From positions 858,223-922,222 of the forward strand of contig JACEVL010000146.1 of the NCBI GenBank assembly GCA_020284085.1: DNA of 64,000 bases, in the 5' to 3' direction. The position numbers and the translations under genes are program-made. This document shows, in pieces, positions 25,046 to 36,290 of the stretch. The first letter of the stretch is position 1. Each line of letters opens with the position of its first letter. The notes beneath the pieces are model-generated. The model was not told the origin of the DNA. It searched no databases and saw nothing but the letters and a program-made list of their open reading frames with translations. Origin of the DNA: Aporrectodea caliginosa. Lineage: Eukaryota > Annelida > Clitellata > Crassiclitellata > Lumbricidae.

Positions 25046-28000
25046 ATGACTTTGTCTGTCCTACAATGGAATGCTAATGGCTTAAGGGGTCATAAGGACC
25101 AACTTATTAATTTCTTGACTAATGTAATCAACCCACCTGATGTGGTGTGCGTAGAGGAAACACTTCTAAAAGCTAAAAATCAAGCACCTAAAATAAACGG
25201 TTATAATGTAATACGTAAAGATTGTACAAGTAATAAAAAGGGGGGTCTTGTTATTTACATAAAAGTGGGTTTAAACTTTACAGTACTTAATACAGAAGAG
25301 GTTTTGAATACTGAAATTCAGGGCATTGAGGTTAAAACTATTAATGGTCATTTAAAGATATTTAATACATATTTATCACCTTCGCATACATTGGCTAAGG
25401 AGGAAATTGCAAAGCTGTTTACACATAAAAGAGCACTTATAGTAGGAGATTTAAATGCACATAGTAAACTTTGGGGATGCCCATATACTAAACCAAGAGG
25501 AAAAATAATAGAAGAAATATTAACAGAAAAGAATATGGTTGTACTTAATACAGGAAAAGCAACATATATTACCTCTAATCAGTTAAATAATAACTCAGTT
25601 ATAGATCTAAGTATTTGTTCCCAAGATATAGCTTTAATTGCTACACATTCTGTTACTAATTATAATATGGGATCTGATCATTTTGCATCCATTACTGTTA
25701 TTAATGAAGAAAGTATAATAGAAAATAACTTAAGTATGCAATTATGGAAATTGAATAAAGCTGACTGGAAAAATTATAAAGAAGCTAGCAACTTAGCATT
25801 CACAAATGAAATTCTAGTAAAAACAAATATAAATGATAAATATAATGATATACTGGAGAGTATAAATACCTTAGCTAATCAATCAATACCTCGTAAAAGC
25901 CAAATTATAAGGAATAATAAAAAACATAAGAAATTTAAACCTCTACCATATTGGAATAATAAATGTAATGAAGCTGTTTATAAAAGAAATCAAAGTAGAA
26001 ACAAAATGAAGAAAACAAAGGAACTAAATGATTATTTGGAGTATAAAAAGCAAGAAGCTATAGTTAAAAAAACCCTCAGGGCAGAAGCAAAGTCCAGCTG
26101 GCAGGAGTATTGCTCTGGACTTACTAATCAAACGAAATTAGGATCAGTATGGAACATGGCTAGGAAAATGAATGGTATAACAGCTTACGCATCGATTCCT
26201 ACTCTTAATGATAATGGGTTATTAGCTGAATCAAACCAAGATAAAGCAAATTTACTAGCACACACTTACGAAAAAACTAGTAACTCCAAAAATTATAATA
26301 AAAACTTCTTAGATCATATTAAAAATAATAACTTAGAAAATAGCCATATCATTAATGAAAATAACAGTAATGAAGAAATAGAATTAATGAACAAAATGTT
26401 TAGTTTGAATGAACTAAAACAAGCAATCAAATCAGCAAAAAATAATAAATCACCAGGAGATGATAGGATACCATACGAATTGCTGAAACATTTACATAAA
26501 AATGCATTAAAAACTCTATTGAGTTTTTATAATAATGTATGGATTGAGGGAAATATGCCAAGTGATTGGAATCATGCCATTATTTTACCCTTACTTAAAC
26601 CTAATAAGGATGCAGCAAAACCAGAATCCTATCGACCAATTTCATTAACAGCGACCTTATGTAAAGTTATGGAAAAAATGGTTGCGAACCGTCTCCAGTG
26701 GTACTTAGAAAAAAATGATATATTTACAGGGAATCAATCTGGTTTTCGTAAGCATAAAAGCACAATTGATCAGATCCTTAAATTGCAGGATACTATACTT
26801 AAAAAATTAAAAAATAAAGAACATGTTTTGGCAGTTTTCATTGATTTTGAACGTGCTTATGACATGCTACATGTACCTACACTTTTACAAAAACTACAGA
26901 AATTAGGAATAGTTGGAAATGTAGCTAATTGGGTTAAAAGCTTTTTATTTAACAGAACATTTCAAGTAAAAGTTGGAACTGAATTATCCGATAAACTATT
27001 ACAGCAAAATGGGACTCCGCAAGGTTCAGTAATTTCTCCATTATTGTTCTTAATAATGATTAACGATATTCCTTCAGGTCCGGAAGGTGTTAACATGTCA
27101 CTCTTTGCAGATGATAGTGCAGTTTACATAGGACATAAGAAAACTAAAACTTTAGTTAACAAAATCCAACAATCCATTGATAAAATAAATAGCTGGTGTA
27201 ACCAAAATGGGTTTAAAATATCTGTAACCAAAACTGTAGGAGTTCTATTTACTAATAAAAAACAATTACCAATAATAAACATTAAAATTGATCACGAATT
27301 GATTAAAATAGAAAATAAGGCTAAATTTCTAGGAATGATATTTGATAGGAAATTAAGTTGGAAACCCCACATAGAATATATAATCGAAAAATGCAAGAAA
27401 AGATTGAATCTCATGAGAGCGGTTTCAGGTTGTAATTGGGGAGCTTCAAAGAAATCTCTATTAGCAATATACAAAGCACTAATACGTTCAATATTAGATT
27501 ATGGAGATGTGGCATATTCTTCAGCTAGTCAATCGTTGTTAAATAAACTATGTACAATCCAAACTGAAGCCTTAAGATTATGTTGTGGGGCCCCTAGGAA
27601 GACAGCAACTTCAGCTCTACAAAACGAATGTGGGGAAGTACCCCTCCATATGAGAAGACTATATAACTCCAATAAAATGGGAATTAAAATAATAGGAGTA
27701 AAGGATCATCCCTGTAAAATGGCTTTCCAGCAACATTGGACAGATATTCATAAAACACCGCAAAACAAGAACCATTCTATCCACTACAGAACAAATGAAT
27801 TCATATCATCTTTAGATACATCTTTTATTGGACCCTGTTTTCCCCAAATCCCCCCTTGGACTAATAAGAAAATAGACATAGACATCAGTCTCAAAAAACA
27901 GATTAATAAAAAAAGAGATAACCCTGAATTTATTAAATTAATAGCACTTCAAATGGTATCAATGTATAGGTCAGAAACTCTTATTTATACTGATGGATCA

Positions 28001-28825
28001 AAGGCAGAAGAAATTGTTGCTGCAGCTTTTACTATTCCAAGTATAGATATAGATAGAAAGTTTAGATTATGTAATGGATCCAGTATCTATGCAGCAGAAT
28101 TAACTGCAATTAAAGAAGCAGTAACATGGATACTAAGTACTGAAAATAATAAGAACTGTCAATATGTAATACTATCTGATTCATTAAGTGTACTTACTTC
28201 TATTAAGAAAAACAAATCTGACTCTAGACCCAATTTGTTTAATGAACTGATGATGCAATTAAACAGTTTGGAATCTAATCAAATTAAAATGATATGGATT
28301 CCAAGCCATGTAGATATTAAAGGTAATGAAAGAGCGGATAAATTAGCAAAGGAAGCACTTAGTTTAGAAAATATTAATTCCACAAATTACTTAGAAATAC
28401 AAGAGTTAAATACTTTAATTAAAGATTATATAATAAATAAATGGCAAATAGATTATAACATTCATGATAAAGGAAAATTCTATAAATCCATATGCCCACT
28501 TGTGTCTACAAATATAAAATTTTCTGATCCATATAGACATAAAGAGGTGCAAATTGGTAGATTGAGGCTTGGTGTTGCCATTACTAATAAAAGACTATTT
28601 CAAATGAGAAAACACCCTACTGGGTTTTGTGATACATGTGAGGTAACGGAAAGTATAGAACATATTCTATTGGAATGTAAAAAGGAAAATATTTCAACTA
28701 TATTAAAAGAAAAATGTAATAGTTATAAATCAGAATTTAATTTAAAATCTCTGCTTGATACAGGATGTTTGCAGAGTACAGTATATAATCTTATTAAAAT
28801 CATTAATAAAGGAAAAATATTATAA
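25046..28825 (+). CDS. LINE ORF2: AP-like endonuclease, reverse transcriptase, RNase H
   Basis: One uninterrupted frame of 1259 residues. Residues ~1-225 are an exonuclease-endonuclease-phosphatase domain: QWNANGLRGH, VEETLLK, VGDLNAHSKLWG and GSDHFASI carry the catalytic Asn, Glu, Asp and Asp-His. The reverse transcriptase (~460-760) has FIDFERAYD (motif A, ~600), NGTPQGSVISPLLF (B) and LFADDSAVY (C, ~687). RNase H (~975-1110) has YTDGSK, ELTAIKEAV, LSDSLSVL and WIPSHVDIKGNERAD, so the D-E-D-H/D residues are all there. A Cys/His cluster CDTCEVTESIEHILLEC follows. EN-RT-RNase H order fits the I/jockey-related LINE group (I, Nimb, Ingi or similar); the exact clade is not resolved. The Met is at the natural start of the endonuclease fold. 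An intact frame of this size suggests recent or current activity. Confidence 0.95.
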   Translation: MTLSVLQWNANGLRGHKDQLINFLTNVINPPDVVCVEETLLKAKNQAPKINGYNVIRKDCTSNKKGGLVIYIKVGLNFTVLNTEEVLNTEIQGIEVKTINGHLKIFNTYLSPSHTLAKEEIAKLFTHKRALIVGDLNAHSKLWGCPYTKPRGKIIEEILTEKNMVVLNTGKATYITSNQLNNNSVIDLSICSQDIALIATHSVTNYNMGSDHFASITVINEESIIENNLSMQLWKLNKADWKNYKEASNLAFTNEILVKTNINDKYNDILESINTLANQSIPRKSQIIRNNKKHKKFKPLPYWNNKCNEAVYKRNQSRNKMKKTKELNDYLEYKKQEAIVKKTLRAEAKSSWQEYCSGLTNQTKLGSVWNMARKMNGITAYASIPTLNDNGLLAESNQDKANLLAHTYEKTSNSKNYNKNFLDHIKNNNLENSHIINENNSNEEIELMNKMFSLNELKQAIKSAKNNKSPGDDRIPYELLKHLHKNALKTLLSFYNNVWIEGNMPSDWNHAIILPLLKPNKDAAKPESYRPISLTATLCKVMEKMVANRLQWYLEKNDIFTGNQSGFRKHKSTIDQILKLQDTILKKLKNKEHVLAVFIDFERAYDMLHVPTLLQKLQKLGIVGNVANWVKSFLFNRTFQVKVGTELSDKLLQQNGTPQGSVISPLLFLIMINDIPSGPEGVNMSLFADDSAVYIGHKKTKTLVNKIQQSIDKINSWCNQNGFKISVTKTVGVLFTNKKQLPIINIKIDHELIKIENKAKFLGMIFDRKLSWKPHIEYIIEKCKKRLNLMRAVSGCNWGASKKSLLAIYKALIRSILDYGDVAYSSASQSLLNKLCTIQTEALRLCCGAPRKTATSALQNECGEVPLHMRRLYNSNKMGIKIIGVKDHPCKMAFQQHWTDIHKTPQNKNHSIHYRTNEFISSLDTSFIGPCFPQIPPWTNKKIDIDISLKKQINKKRDNPEFIKLIALQMVSMYRSETLIYTDGSKAEEIVAAAFTIPSIDIDRKFRLCNGSSIYAAELTAIKEAVTWILSTENNKNCQYVILSDSLSVLTSIKKNKSDSRPNLFNELMMQLNSLESNQIKMIWIPSHVDIKGNERADKLAKEALSLENINSTNYLEIQELNTLIKDYIINKWQIDYNIHDKGKFYKSICPLVSTNIKFSDPYRHKEVQIGRLRLGVAITNKRLFQMRKHPTGFCDTCEVTESIEHILLECKKENISTILKEKCNSYKSEFNLKSLLDTGCLQSTVYNLIKIINKGKIL

Positions 28826-29199
28826 TTATTATCATAATTATCAGTATCATATCAAATCTACTACAAACATATAATTTAACACATTACTTGTGATTTAAAT
28901 ACCAATTAAAACAAGACAAGTGTGCTTATATGTGTAATTAAGGATCATTTGATTATGATGATTAATAATTTTATTAAATTTTGTAATAATACTGCTTTGT
29001 TATATAGAAAAATGATGAATGACATGTTTAATTAATTAAGTTTTCTGTTATGTAAATATTTGTTAAGATGCATTCTTGTAAATAGATGTATGTTATAATA
29101 AAATGTGTATACAGTATGTATATATATATTACACATTTGTGCTGAATTTATGTTTACAAATAGCATTTCATGTTATTATAGAAATATTAGAAATACTGT

Positions 29200-29345
29200 T
29201 AGTAAATTTGTAAACATATTTCAAAAGAGCTGATACAGCCAAAAAAAAGAGCTGATATAGCCAAAAAAGAACTGATATAGCCAAAAAAGAGCTGATATGG
29301 CCAAAAAAGAGCTGATATAGCCAAAAAAGAGCTGATTTGGGAAAA
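29200..29345 (+). repeat. ~20 bp tandem repeats in the LINE 3'UTR
   Basis: Five to six units of gagctgatatagccaaaaaa with small changes. The related copy at 58520-58620 has the same units (agctgaatagccaaaaaag), so they belong to the LINE family's 3'UTR. Confidence 0.88.
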
Positions 29346-29526
29346 GAAAATAATAAATAATAAAAAAAAAAAAAAAAAAAGGAAGAGAATTACAGTCAAA
29401 AGAGCCAATGGGCCAAACAATGGAAATACAATACTAACACAAAGACGTCGACGGCCATAGTAGCCAAAGGATGTCGTTAAACAATTGGAATCATCATCGT
29501 GGTGATGCATGCAAAATGTAAGTAAG

Positions 29527-29577
29527 GTCGATGTCAACGGTCCTTGAAGCCGTAACAGTTCGTTAGGCAATGGAAAC
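29527..29577 (+). mobile_element. SINE/LINE 3' tail (diverged)
   Basis: gatgtcaacggtccttgaag then cagttcgttaggcaatgga; directly follows the LINE end. Confidence 0.55.
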
Positions 29578-29741
29578 TATAATAACAAACTACTATATAA
29601 TATATGCACACGAACGTTGAGAGCTTTTAAAAAACAAATTCCATGCCTCGTTTAAGTGTGATATACTTGCCCTATATATCATATAAATGAAAGTGGTTCT
29701 GTGCCAAACGAAAAGTGAAAACTGTTCAACATAATTTCTGT

Positions 29742-29804
29742 CGACTCCAACGGCCTTTGATGCCGTATACACAATGTCATTTAACATGGATCCATCCATC
29801 ATAA
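29742..29804 (+). mobile_element. SINE/LINE 3' tail with ATCC end
   Basis: gtcgactccaacggcctttg then aatgtcatttaacatggat and ccatccatc. One of several copies whose tail is the start of an ATCC repeat. Confidence 0.7.
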
Positions 29805-29999
29805 AATTGCTATTTGAAACGAACGATAAGCTATAGTAGGCTATAGGCCTACTGTCGTTGTCAATGACCCATAAGATTTCTTTAAATTTAGTTAAGCGCC
29901 TTTATAGAGCCACAAAAGAGCGCTCAACATGGCAATCTATAAAACAGATCGTAAGGTGCATGCGTCTAAAGATGCCTTGAAAATAGATAGGGTATTTAT

Positions 30000-30180
30000 T
30001 GTAGTAGAATCTGGAGCTATACCGGCAAACGTTCATTCGCTCAGCAAAGTCTGTTTCGGCCTTCGGATCTCGACTAAAAACTCATCTTTTTCCTAGGTCT
30101 CTTCCGCTGTTTCCGTGTCTTCTCGGATTCCATCATTGACTATCGACCGGACTTTAAAATTATAACTGACTGACAGTCAC
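30000..30180 (+). pseudogene. Possible LINE ORF2 C-terminal fragment
   Basis: Contains ctcagcaaagtctg, gatctcgactaaaaactcat and ctttttcctaggtctcttcc, which read like the LP..R....FRSRLKTHLF ends of CR1/L2-type LINE proteins after frame changes. Weak; offered as a possibility. Confidence 0.3.
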
Positions 30181-30489
30181 TGACTGTCTTTATATGGTCC
30201 TGCACCCAATCACAGCAACAGATAATTATATATAGGCTCGTAATTCATTTTAATTTATTATAGGTATATACATGCGCACAATAAATAAATCGACAATCAA
30301 TTATATAAAACCTGTATGAGGTGTGTACTTTCATTTATATTGCTTAATATTTCTTGTGGGAAACAGTATAAATTATATCTGATTGATTAGAGCGATTTTT
30401 AGATACCTTTAAAACGTTTAAATCGCAAGCTATAAATTAAGGCATTGCAAAAATACGTATAATTTTCAAGTGATGGTGAACGTGTACCC

Positions 30490-30725
30490 AGAAATTGTAT
30501 TGTATTGTATTTGAACACTTGTTATAGCGCCTCTACCAGATTGCCCATTCAGAGGCGCTCCCGACTACTGCGCGGACACTGAATCGGAGTTTCACGCCGA
30601 AGCGCATGAGCAATTGCGAGTGAAGGACTTGCCCAGGGTCCCTACGGGGCGGCTTTGAGGTGGATTCGAACCCGCAACCCTCCATCTGCAAGGCACCAAA
30701 CATACCACTATACCACCGCGCCCCA
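30490..30725 (-). mobile_element. tRNA-derived SINE, full length, reverse strand
   Basis: On the reverse strand it starts ggggcgcggtggtatagtgg (A box) with B box gggttcgaatcc, a good tRNA-like head of about 70 bp. The body contains gggaccctgggcaagtcctt, ccgattcagtgtccgcg, and it ends ggcgctataacaagtgttca plus aatacaatacaat. It matches 2072-2260. Confidence 0.87.
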
Positions 30726-30849
30726 GTATATTGTGTGGTGTTGTATTGTGTTGTATTGTACTCCACGTTTATATTGCGACCGAGCCACCCGCAGTAAAGA
30801 TCCGAGAAATTAATCTCTGATGGGGGTCCGGTGAAACGTTGGATAGTTG

Positions 30850-30950
30850 CTGTACGACACTGTGATAACAAAGATGACTAGAGTTGCCCTCCCCCTTCTC
30901 CGGACTTGGGACTGGAACTGCCAGAGTACGAACAATGAAGGAGTCAAACG
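30850..30950 (-). mobile_element. SINE-like body (ccagtcccaagc family), reverse strand
   Basis: cgacactgtgataacaaaga, agttgccctccccct, ggacttgggactggaactgc; the reverse complement of copies at 35800-35915 and 37235-37370, which are closest to it. Confidence 0.75.
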
Positions 30951-30961
30951 TTTGGTTGGTT

Positions 30962-31198
30962 ATGGGGTCCGGTGGCGCGTTGGATAACATCTGGCACAGA
31001 GACCGAGAGGTACCGAGTTCGAGCCCCGTAGGGCGGATTTGCTTTGTAGGCTGCTATTAGCGCCGTGTATTACAGGCTGTCTGTTCTGTTAGTAGTTAAC
31101 TAGTTAAGATTGTTTCAATTGCATAACATGTAAATGTACAGCGCAGTGCGTTTGTCAGGCGCTTCAATAAAGAAAAGATTATTATTATTATTATAAAC
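30962..31198 (+). mobile_element. tRNA-derived SINE, full length, short (ATT)n tail
   Basis: Head: gggtccggtggcgcgttgga (A box) and gagttcgagcccc (B box). Body: gctgctattagcgccgtgta, ctgtctgttctgttagtag, acagcgcagtgcgtttgtca. End: cttcaataaagaaaagatta and ATT repeats. This copy shows which head belongs to the ATT-tailed family. Confidence 0.87.
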
Positions 31199-31268
31199 CG
31201 ACCGACCGGGAAGCGAACCCGGGGCGCCGGCGTGACAAGCAGGCTACCAACCCACTCGGCCACTTAGG
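31199..31268 (-). ncRNA. tRNA-Asp(GTC)-like sequence, probably a tRNA-derived repeat
   Basis: The reverse strand reads agtggccgagtgggttggta, cctgcttgtcacgccgg and cccgggttcgcttcccgg. The T arm and B box are good, and a GTC anticodon-like triplet is in place. The acceptor stem pairs poorly, so a SINE head or pseudo-tRNA is more likely than a functional gene. Confidence 0.45.
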
Positions 31269-31492
31269 ATCCTTATAATATATAATATACTATCACTATC
31301 CTATACATACATGTAAGGAGATTAAGGTCAACGGCTATGATGCAGCCATACGCTGCAGTCTTTAAGCAATTGAAACATTTTAGAGTTTTTAACTTTTTTG
31401 ACTGCATTCCACGGCCGTTGACGTCAACTTCTTCCTTTCTCCAGGCTTATATATGACTGACCCTATAACAGAGTACGGGCAGTGCACGGAGT

Positions 31493-31882
<390 letters not shown>

Positions 31883-32136
31883 CCATTGACCATAGCAAAT
31901 ATTTTCAGTTTGAAGCGTCAGCGATTGATACTTTCTCCACCAGATTTTGATTTACGATTAATTGTATTATTCGATCTCAAATGAACAGAATATCGATTGG
32001 TGATTAGGGCGCTATAAAAGTCGCTAGATTTGATTAGATTGAAACGCTACATTCCGTCGTGCCTTCAATTTAACGCTATACTTTCCTATTGCTTTTGTAT
32101 CCGTCTCTCCGTTTCGCTGTGTTTGTGTCTGTAAGT

Positions 32137-32577
32137 CTGTGTGTGTGTGTGTGTGTGTGTGTGTCTGTCTGTCTGTCTGTCATCTAGCCCACCATCCGGT
32201 TAGTTGTTCAGTCAGTCAGTCAGTCAGTCAGTCAGTCAGTCAGTCAGTAAGACAATCAGTAAGTCAGTCAGTCAGTCAGTCAGTCAGTAAGACAATCAGT
32301 AAGTCAGTCAGTCAGTCAGTCAGTCAGTCAGTCAGTCAGTCAGTCAGTCAGTCAGTCAGTCAGTCAGTCAGTAAGACAATCAGTAAGTAAGTCAATCAGT
32401 CAGTCAGTAAGACAATCAGTAAGTCAGTCAGTCAGTAAGACAATCAGTAAGTCAGTCAGTCAGTCAGTCAGTCAGTCAGTCAGACAGTCAGTCAGTCAGT
32501 CAGTCAGTCAGTCAGTCAGTCAGTCAGTCAGTCAGTCAGTCAGTCAGTCAGTAAATAAGTCAGTTAGTCAGTCAGTC
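32137..32577. repeat. (GT)n then (CAGT)n tetranucleotide array
   Basis: A short GT run (32137-32163), TCTG repeats, then about 90 CAGT units to 32577. Higher-order structure: aagacaatcagtaagtcagt recurs at least five times. Confidence 0.95.
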
Positions 32578-32599
32578 AGGCAATAAGTCAGTCATTTAA

Positions 32600-33360
32600 T
32601 CACTTTGGCATTCAGTCTTTGAACCAACCAGCCAGCCACTCAGCCAGTCAGTAAGTAAGTACGTCAGTTAATAAGTAATTCAGCTAACCAGTCAGTCGGT
32701 TAGTATAAGCGCAATGAAAATAAATTCAGCAAATCACACTGTCCGCATATTTATAAGTGCTTATGACTAATCCATCCGGCCAAGCGCTCTCTCCATGACT
32801 GAGCGCTGTCGACGGCAGCGCAGCTCATTAAAAGGTCGGCGAGATAGAACCGGTTCTTTTACGTCGGCGGCCGCAAATTGGTTTTCCGCGAATGAAAACA
32901 TTTGTAAAGGCTCAGATTCCGCGTTCTATTTACAGTTTACCCAACTTTGCCGGCTCTCTTTCAAAGATTTCATTTTCACCCAACTAACTGAAAAAATTCC
33001 TTAATCGAAACCAATCCCGGCTTTCTCTGATTAATGCATAAACCAACAGCTAATTACGTGTAAGACATCACATTCAGGTCAAGCAACGCAAGCATAGGCA
33101 TAGTTTAGGTAATAGGTTTAGGCTGGTGTAAGCTCCGCCTACCGTATTAGCCTAGGCGAAAAAATGCCCCGCCCACGATATTGACCGTGGCGAAAATATG
33201 CTCCGCCCACGTTAGCCTTCATCACCGAACGTTTGTTTTTGAACGGGAGATTACGTCATTTGCGTCCGTAAGCCCCGCCCACGCAGGCCGTTAGATTATG
33301 CATATCCATGTCACGCCACCATACGCCCACTAGTCCATCCATATACGCCAAAAATAATCT
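32600..33360. other. Interval without a recognised gene
   Basis: A short CAGT-like continuation, then ordinary sequence. At 33120-33290 three copies of a tgctccgcccacg / aagccccgcccacg motif occur about 45-75 bp apart; a related actccgcccacgaatta is at 37000. Nothing codes for a known protein. Confidence 0.5.
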
Positions 33361-33425
33361 TTGTCGGCGGCAACGGCCTATGTTGTCATAAGCTGCCGTT
33401 AAACTATGGATCCATCCATCCTTTA
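33361..33425 (+). mobile_element. SINE/LINE 3' tail with ATCC end
   Basis: gtcggcggcaacggcctatg, ataagctgccgttaaactat, then ggatccatccatcc. Confidence 0.75.
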
Positions 33426-33839
33426 CCTCACGGTAAACGAGTACGGACGGAAGTTGGGAGATTAACCCTCATGTCGCAACCTGGGGGATAAATCTACACC
33501 CAAAGCGGTTTTCACGCATAACTTTTGAACGGAAAGAGATATTCAAAATTCCTTTTGGCGACTTTTCCTGAATATTTTTCCCGACAAAAAGTTTTCTTTC
33601 GTAAAGTTACTCCTGACGTCGCAATTGAATCAATCGTTTCTCTCGAAGTATTGTTTTAGACGGATGATATTGATGTCAAGTAATGATTTTGGGAGGAAGG
33701 ATTGCATGCTGTATGCTCTCGTTTGATTACTGCTGTCTTGTGTGTGCCTCAGCCAAAGGGTCGCCAACCTCTGAACCCATACTACTGAGAAGTTTCTTGA
33801 CAGAGGCATTGAAACATGCATGGTCCGTATATATTGCGA

Positions 33840-34010
33840 TGGCATATGCATGGGTGTGGACGTGTATGTGTTTGTGTGTGTGTGCAACTGTGCATGTGTA
33901 GGCACGTGTCTGTGTGTATGTGTTTATGTGTGCATGATTGTGTGTGTATGCGTGTATGTTCATATGGGTGTATGTGTGTGTTTGTTTATGACATTGTGTT
34001 TGTGACTTTG
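33840..34010. repeat. TG-rich low-complexity tract
   Basis: Imperfect TG, TGTA and GTGT repeats; the cysteine-rich or histidine-rich frames through it are artefacts. Confidence 0.8.
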
Positions 34011-34317
34011 TTTACGAAATTTAAATGTCACAATTGTCACACGTTAGCCTGTTGAGTGGAATATTCGTCAGATTGTTCTTTTGTATTTCTGGCCCGGTAT
34101 GCAGTGACTTTGGGATGCATTGTACATTTAACTAGGTCATAATAACATTTAAATAGGTCATAGTAACATTTAATTAGGTCACCCTACTTTGGTTCTACTT
34201 CTTCAGTAAATAAGTAAATAAACATCGAGGTGACAGTTTCCATTCGTCTGATTGCTTGAGTCGTGTCTGCGCCTCAGCTCGGAGTTTCTTAATCCTTGTT
34301 ACCGTTCTGTAGTAGAC

Positions 34318-34710
34318 GAAAAAGAAGAGGGAGGAGCATAAGGAGAAGGAGAAGGAAGAGGAAGAGGAGAAGGAGGAGGAGGAGAGGAGGAGGAGGAGCA
34401 GGAGGAAGAGGAGGAGGAGGAGGAGAGGAGGAGGAGGAGGAGGAAGAGGAGGAGGAGGTAGAAAGAAAAGGAAGAGAAAGAGGAGGAGGAGGAGGAGGAG
34501 GTAGGAGAAGGGGAGGATGAGAAGGAGGAGAAGAATGCGAAGGAAGAGAAGGAAAAGAAAAAGTACGAGGAGCAGGTGAAAAGGGAAAAGGAGGAGACAG
34601 GGATAAGAGAAGAAGAAAGGAGAAGGAGAATCTGAAGGAGGAGACGGAAAAGGAAAAACACGGAGCAAGAGAAGGAGGAAGAGAAGGAGAAAGAAGGAAG
34701 GTGGAGGAGG
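34318..34710 (+). repeat. Homopurine (GGA/GAA) tract
   Basis: Nearly 390 bp of almost pure A/G on the + strand, mostly GGA and AGAAGG units. It has the composition that permits triplex (H-DNA) formation. Reading frames here (Arg/Glu/Gly or Ser/Leu/Pro) are not genes. Confidence 0.92.
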
Positions 34711-34889
34711 AAGATGAAGAACTGCAGTCCAGTAAGCTATAACCCGAGTAGCAGCCGTGGGCTCTCTTGGCCTCTGTATTATATATGAGGGTGGATGGCC
34801 ATGAATTCCTCTCCCTCGCCGCGTGATCTTCCACTGATAGTGTGTATACTCATTACAGCTGAGTTGTCTCAACTTGTCTGTGCATAGCA

Positions 34890-34982
34890 GGTACCTTTCT
34901 AACCTATATATAGCAAGAATTTGAACCTCAGACCCTACAGTTGACAGCCCAGCAGACTAACCACTGGACTATCGCACAGACC
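34890..34982 (-). mobile_element. tRNA-derived SINE head, reverse strand
   Basis: The reverse strand reads tctgtgcgatagtccagtgg, ttagtctgctggg and B-box-like gaggttcaaatt; A-box TCCAGTGGTTAG is clear. Similar in type to 45590-45725. Confidence 0.6.
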
Positions 34983-35519
34983 AGATAAAGAACACGAACG
35001 AAGAGCAGAACCAAAGCAGACGACTTAGATTTCCCGCTGAAATTCGCAAATTTATTTTTCTATCGGTTCGCTTGGCTTCTGTGTACACAATTAAGCGCAC
35101 GTTCGCATAATAAACACACACACACACACACATACACACTTGGCCGAGAATATCAAACTTCAAGAACTCACACACGCGTACGCACTTGTATACACAACAT
35201 GGCTAGTATTAAATGCTACGCTTGTATGTGTCACTAATTGGCCCACTGCTGTGTGTATTTGGAGATCGGAAATCACTGTGATAATTCGTTATGGATTACT
35301 ATTGGACTCTGCTTGGCTTTGTCTCGTCTTGTCTTGTATTGTATTGTATTGTATTGTATTGTATCTATGAATTTATATGCTGTCTGCGTAGGCATACGAG
35401 TTCTCAGAAAAACAGCGACCCTTTGCGCCAGTGAACTGCAGATTAATTATAGGCTACAGTTAATTGACACCGGAAGTAACAGAAACAGATAAAGGTTAAA
35501 ATTTAAAAAATTTAAAAAT

Positions 35520-36075
35520 AAATAAAGCGGAGAAAGTAACTCAGAGGTTTAGTCGCCCTTGTTGAAACTCCTCAGAAGCCTTGTTCTCGGATCGAAGGAT
35601 CATTCGACTGCAGCGCCCACACGACAAAAGTAATCCAATACTGGATGAAGTTACACACCTTTTTAAACGCTTTCCACTTGGTAATATATACCGCAAGCGA
35701 CAAAACTTTGATTGTGTTGGTGTTCGTATTCTCGTAGTGCCAGCCCCAAGCCTTGCGAAAAGAGGAGGACGACGTTAGTCATCGTTAAGCAGCAACTAAC
35801 GAATCAAACGTTTGACTCTGTCACTGTTCGTACTCTGGCAGTTCCAGTCCCAAGTGTGGAGAAGGGGGAGGGCGACTCTAAAAATCTTTGTTATCATACA
35901 GCAACTATCCAACGTTTCATCGCATTGTATTTTTGAAATGTTATGCTGAAAATGCTTAGAGAAAAAATTGACCACCTAAATTGTCGTTAAACACTTAATA
36001 TTTCTACCGCGTTTCTTGCTGTGTTTAGACACCTTTAAATTATGTTTTCTTAAGCTATAAAGAAAACCCATCGCT
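35520..36075 (+). repeat. Segmental duplicate, copy 1
   Basis: Runs from aaataaagcggagaaag through ctgcagcgcccacacgac, a SINE-like body (35800-35915), gctgaaaatgcttagagaaa, gtcgttaaacactt and a ttagacacctttaaa motif. It aligns along its length with 37040-37510. It contains no gene. Confidence 0.85.
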
Positions 36076-36185
36076 TTGGTCCTCATATACAACACCTTTA
36101 AAATGCCGGCGTCCGACGTTATATGTTTAACAATTATATGACGCACGATCAAGTCTGACGTTGGTACGGGATGACGCAGTTTTAA

Positions 36186-36290
36186 CAGTCCTCTGACAAA
36201 AAAAATATTTAGAAATGGATCGTGCGGGCCGTCAATCAGCAGCCCGCGGGCCAGATTTGGCCCGCGGGCCGCGGGTTGGCCATCCCTGCC
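36186..36290. mobile_element. hAT MITE end fragment (CAGGGATGGCCAA type)
   Basis: gggccgtcaatcagcagccc, gcgggccagatttggcccgc and the end gttggccatccctg. Ends of the form CAGGGATGGCCAACCCGCGG with nested cccgcggg palindromes are typical of a hAT family. Only one end is clear. It lies between two local repeats of a gacgcagttttaacagtcct segment (36170, 36790). Confidence 0.55.

Larger units (their letters stand above)
25046..29505 (+). mobile_element. LINE of the I/jockey-type group with intact ORF2 and 3'UTR
   Basis: ORF2 is followed by a ~680 bp AT-rich 3'UTR, a set of ~20 bp tandem units at 29220-29340, an A-rich stretch, and the end gacgtcgacggccatagtag then gatgtcgttaaacaattgga plus TCATCATC. 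A diverged 5'-truncated copy at 58320-58780 is alignable to the same end point, which fixes the 3' terminus. No ORF1 precedes ORF2, so the copy is either truncated just upstream or from a lineage without a recognisable ORF1. Base composition is much more AT-rich than the host exons. Confidence 0.88.

Noticed and set aside
31199..31268. Functional tRNA-Asp gene
   Set aside because: The acceptor stem does not pair well and the sequence lies among tRNA-derived SINEs; kept only as tRNA-like.
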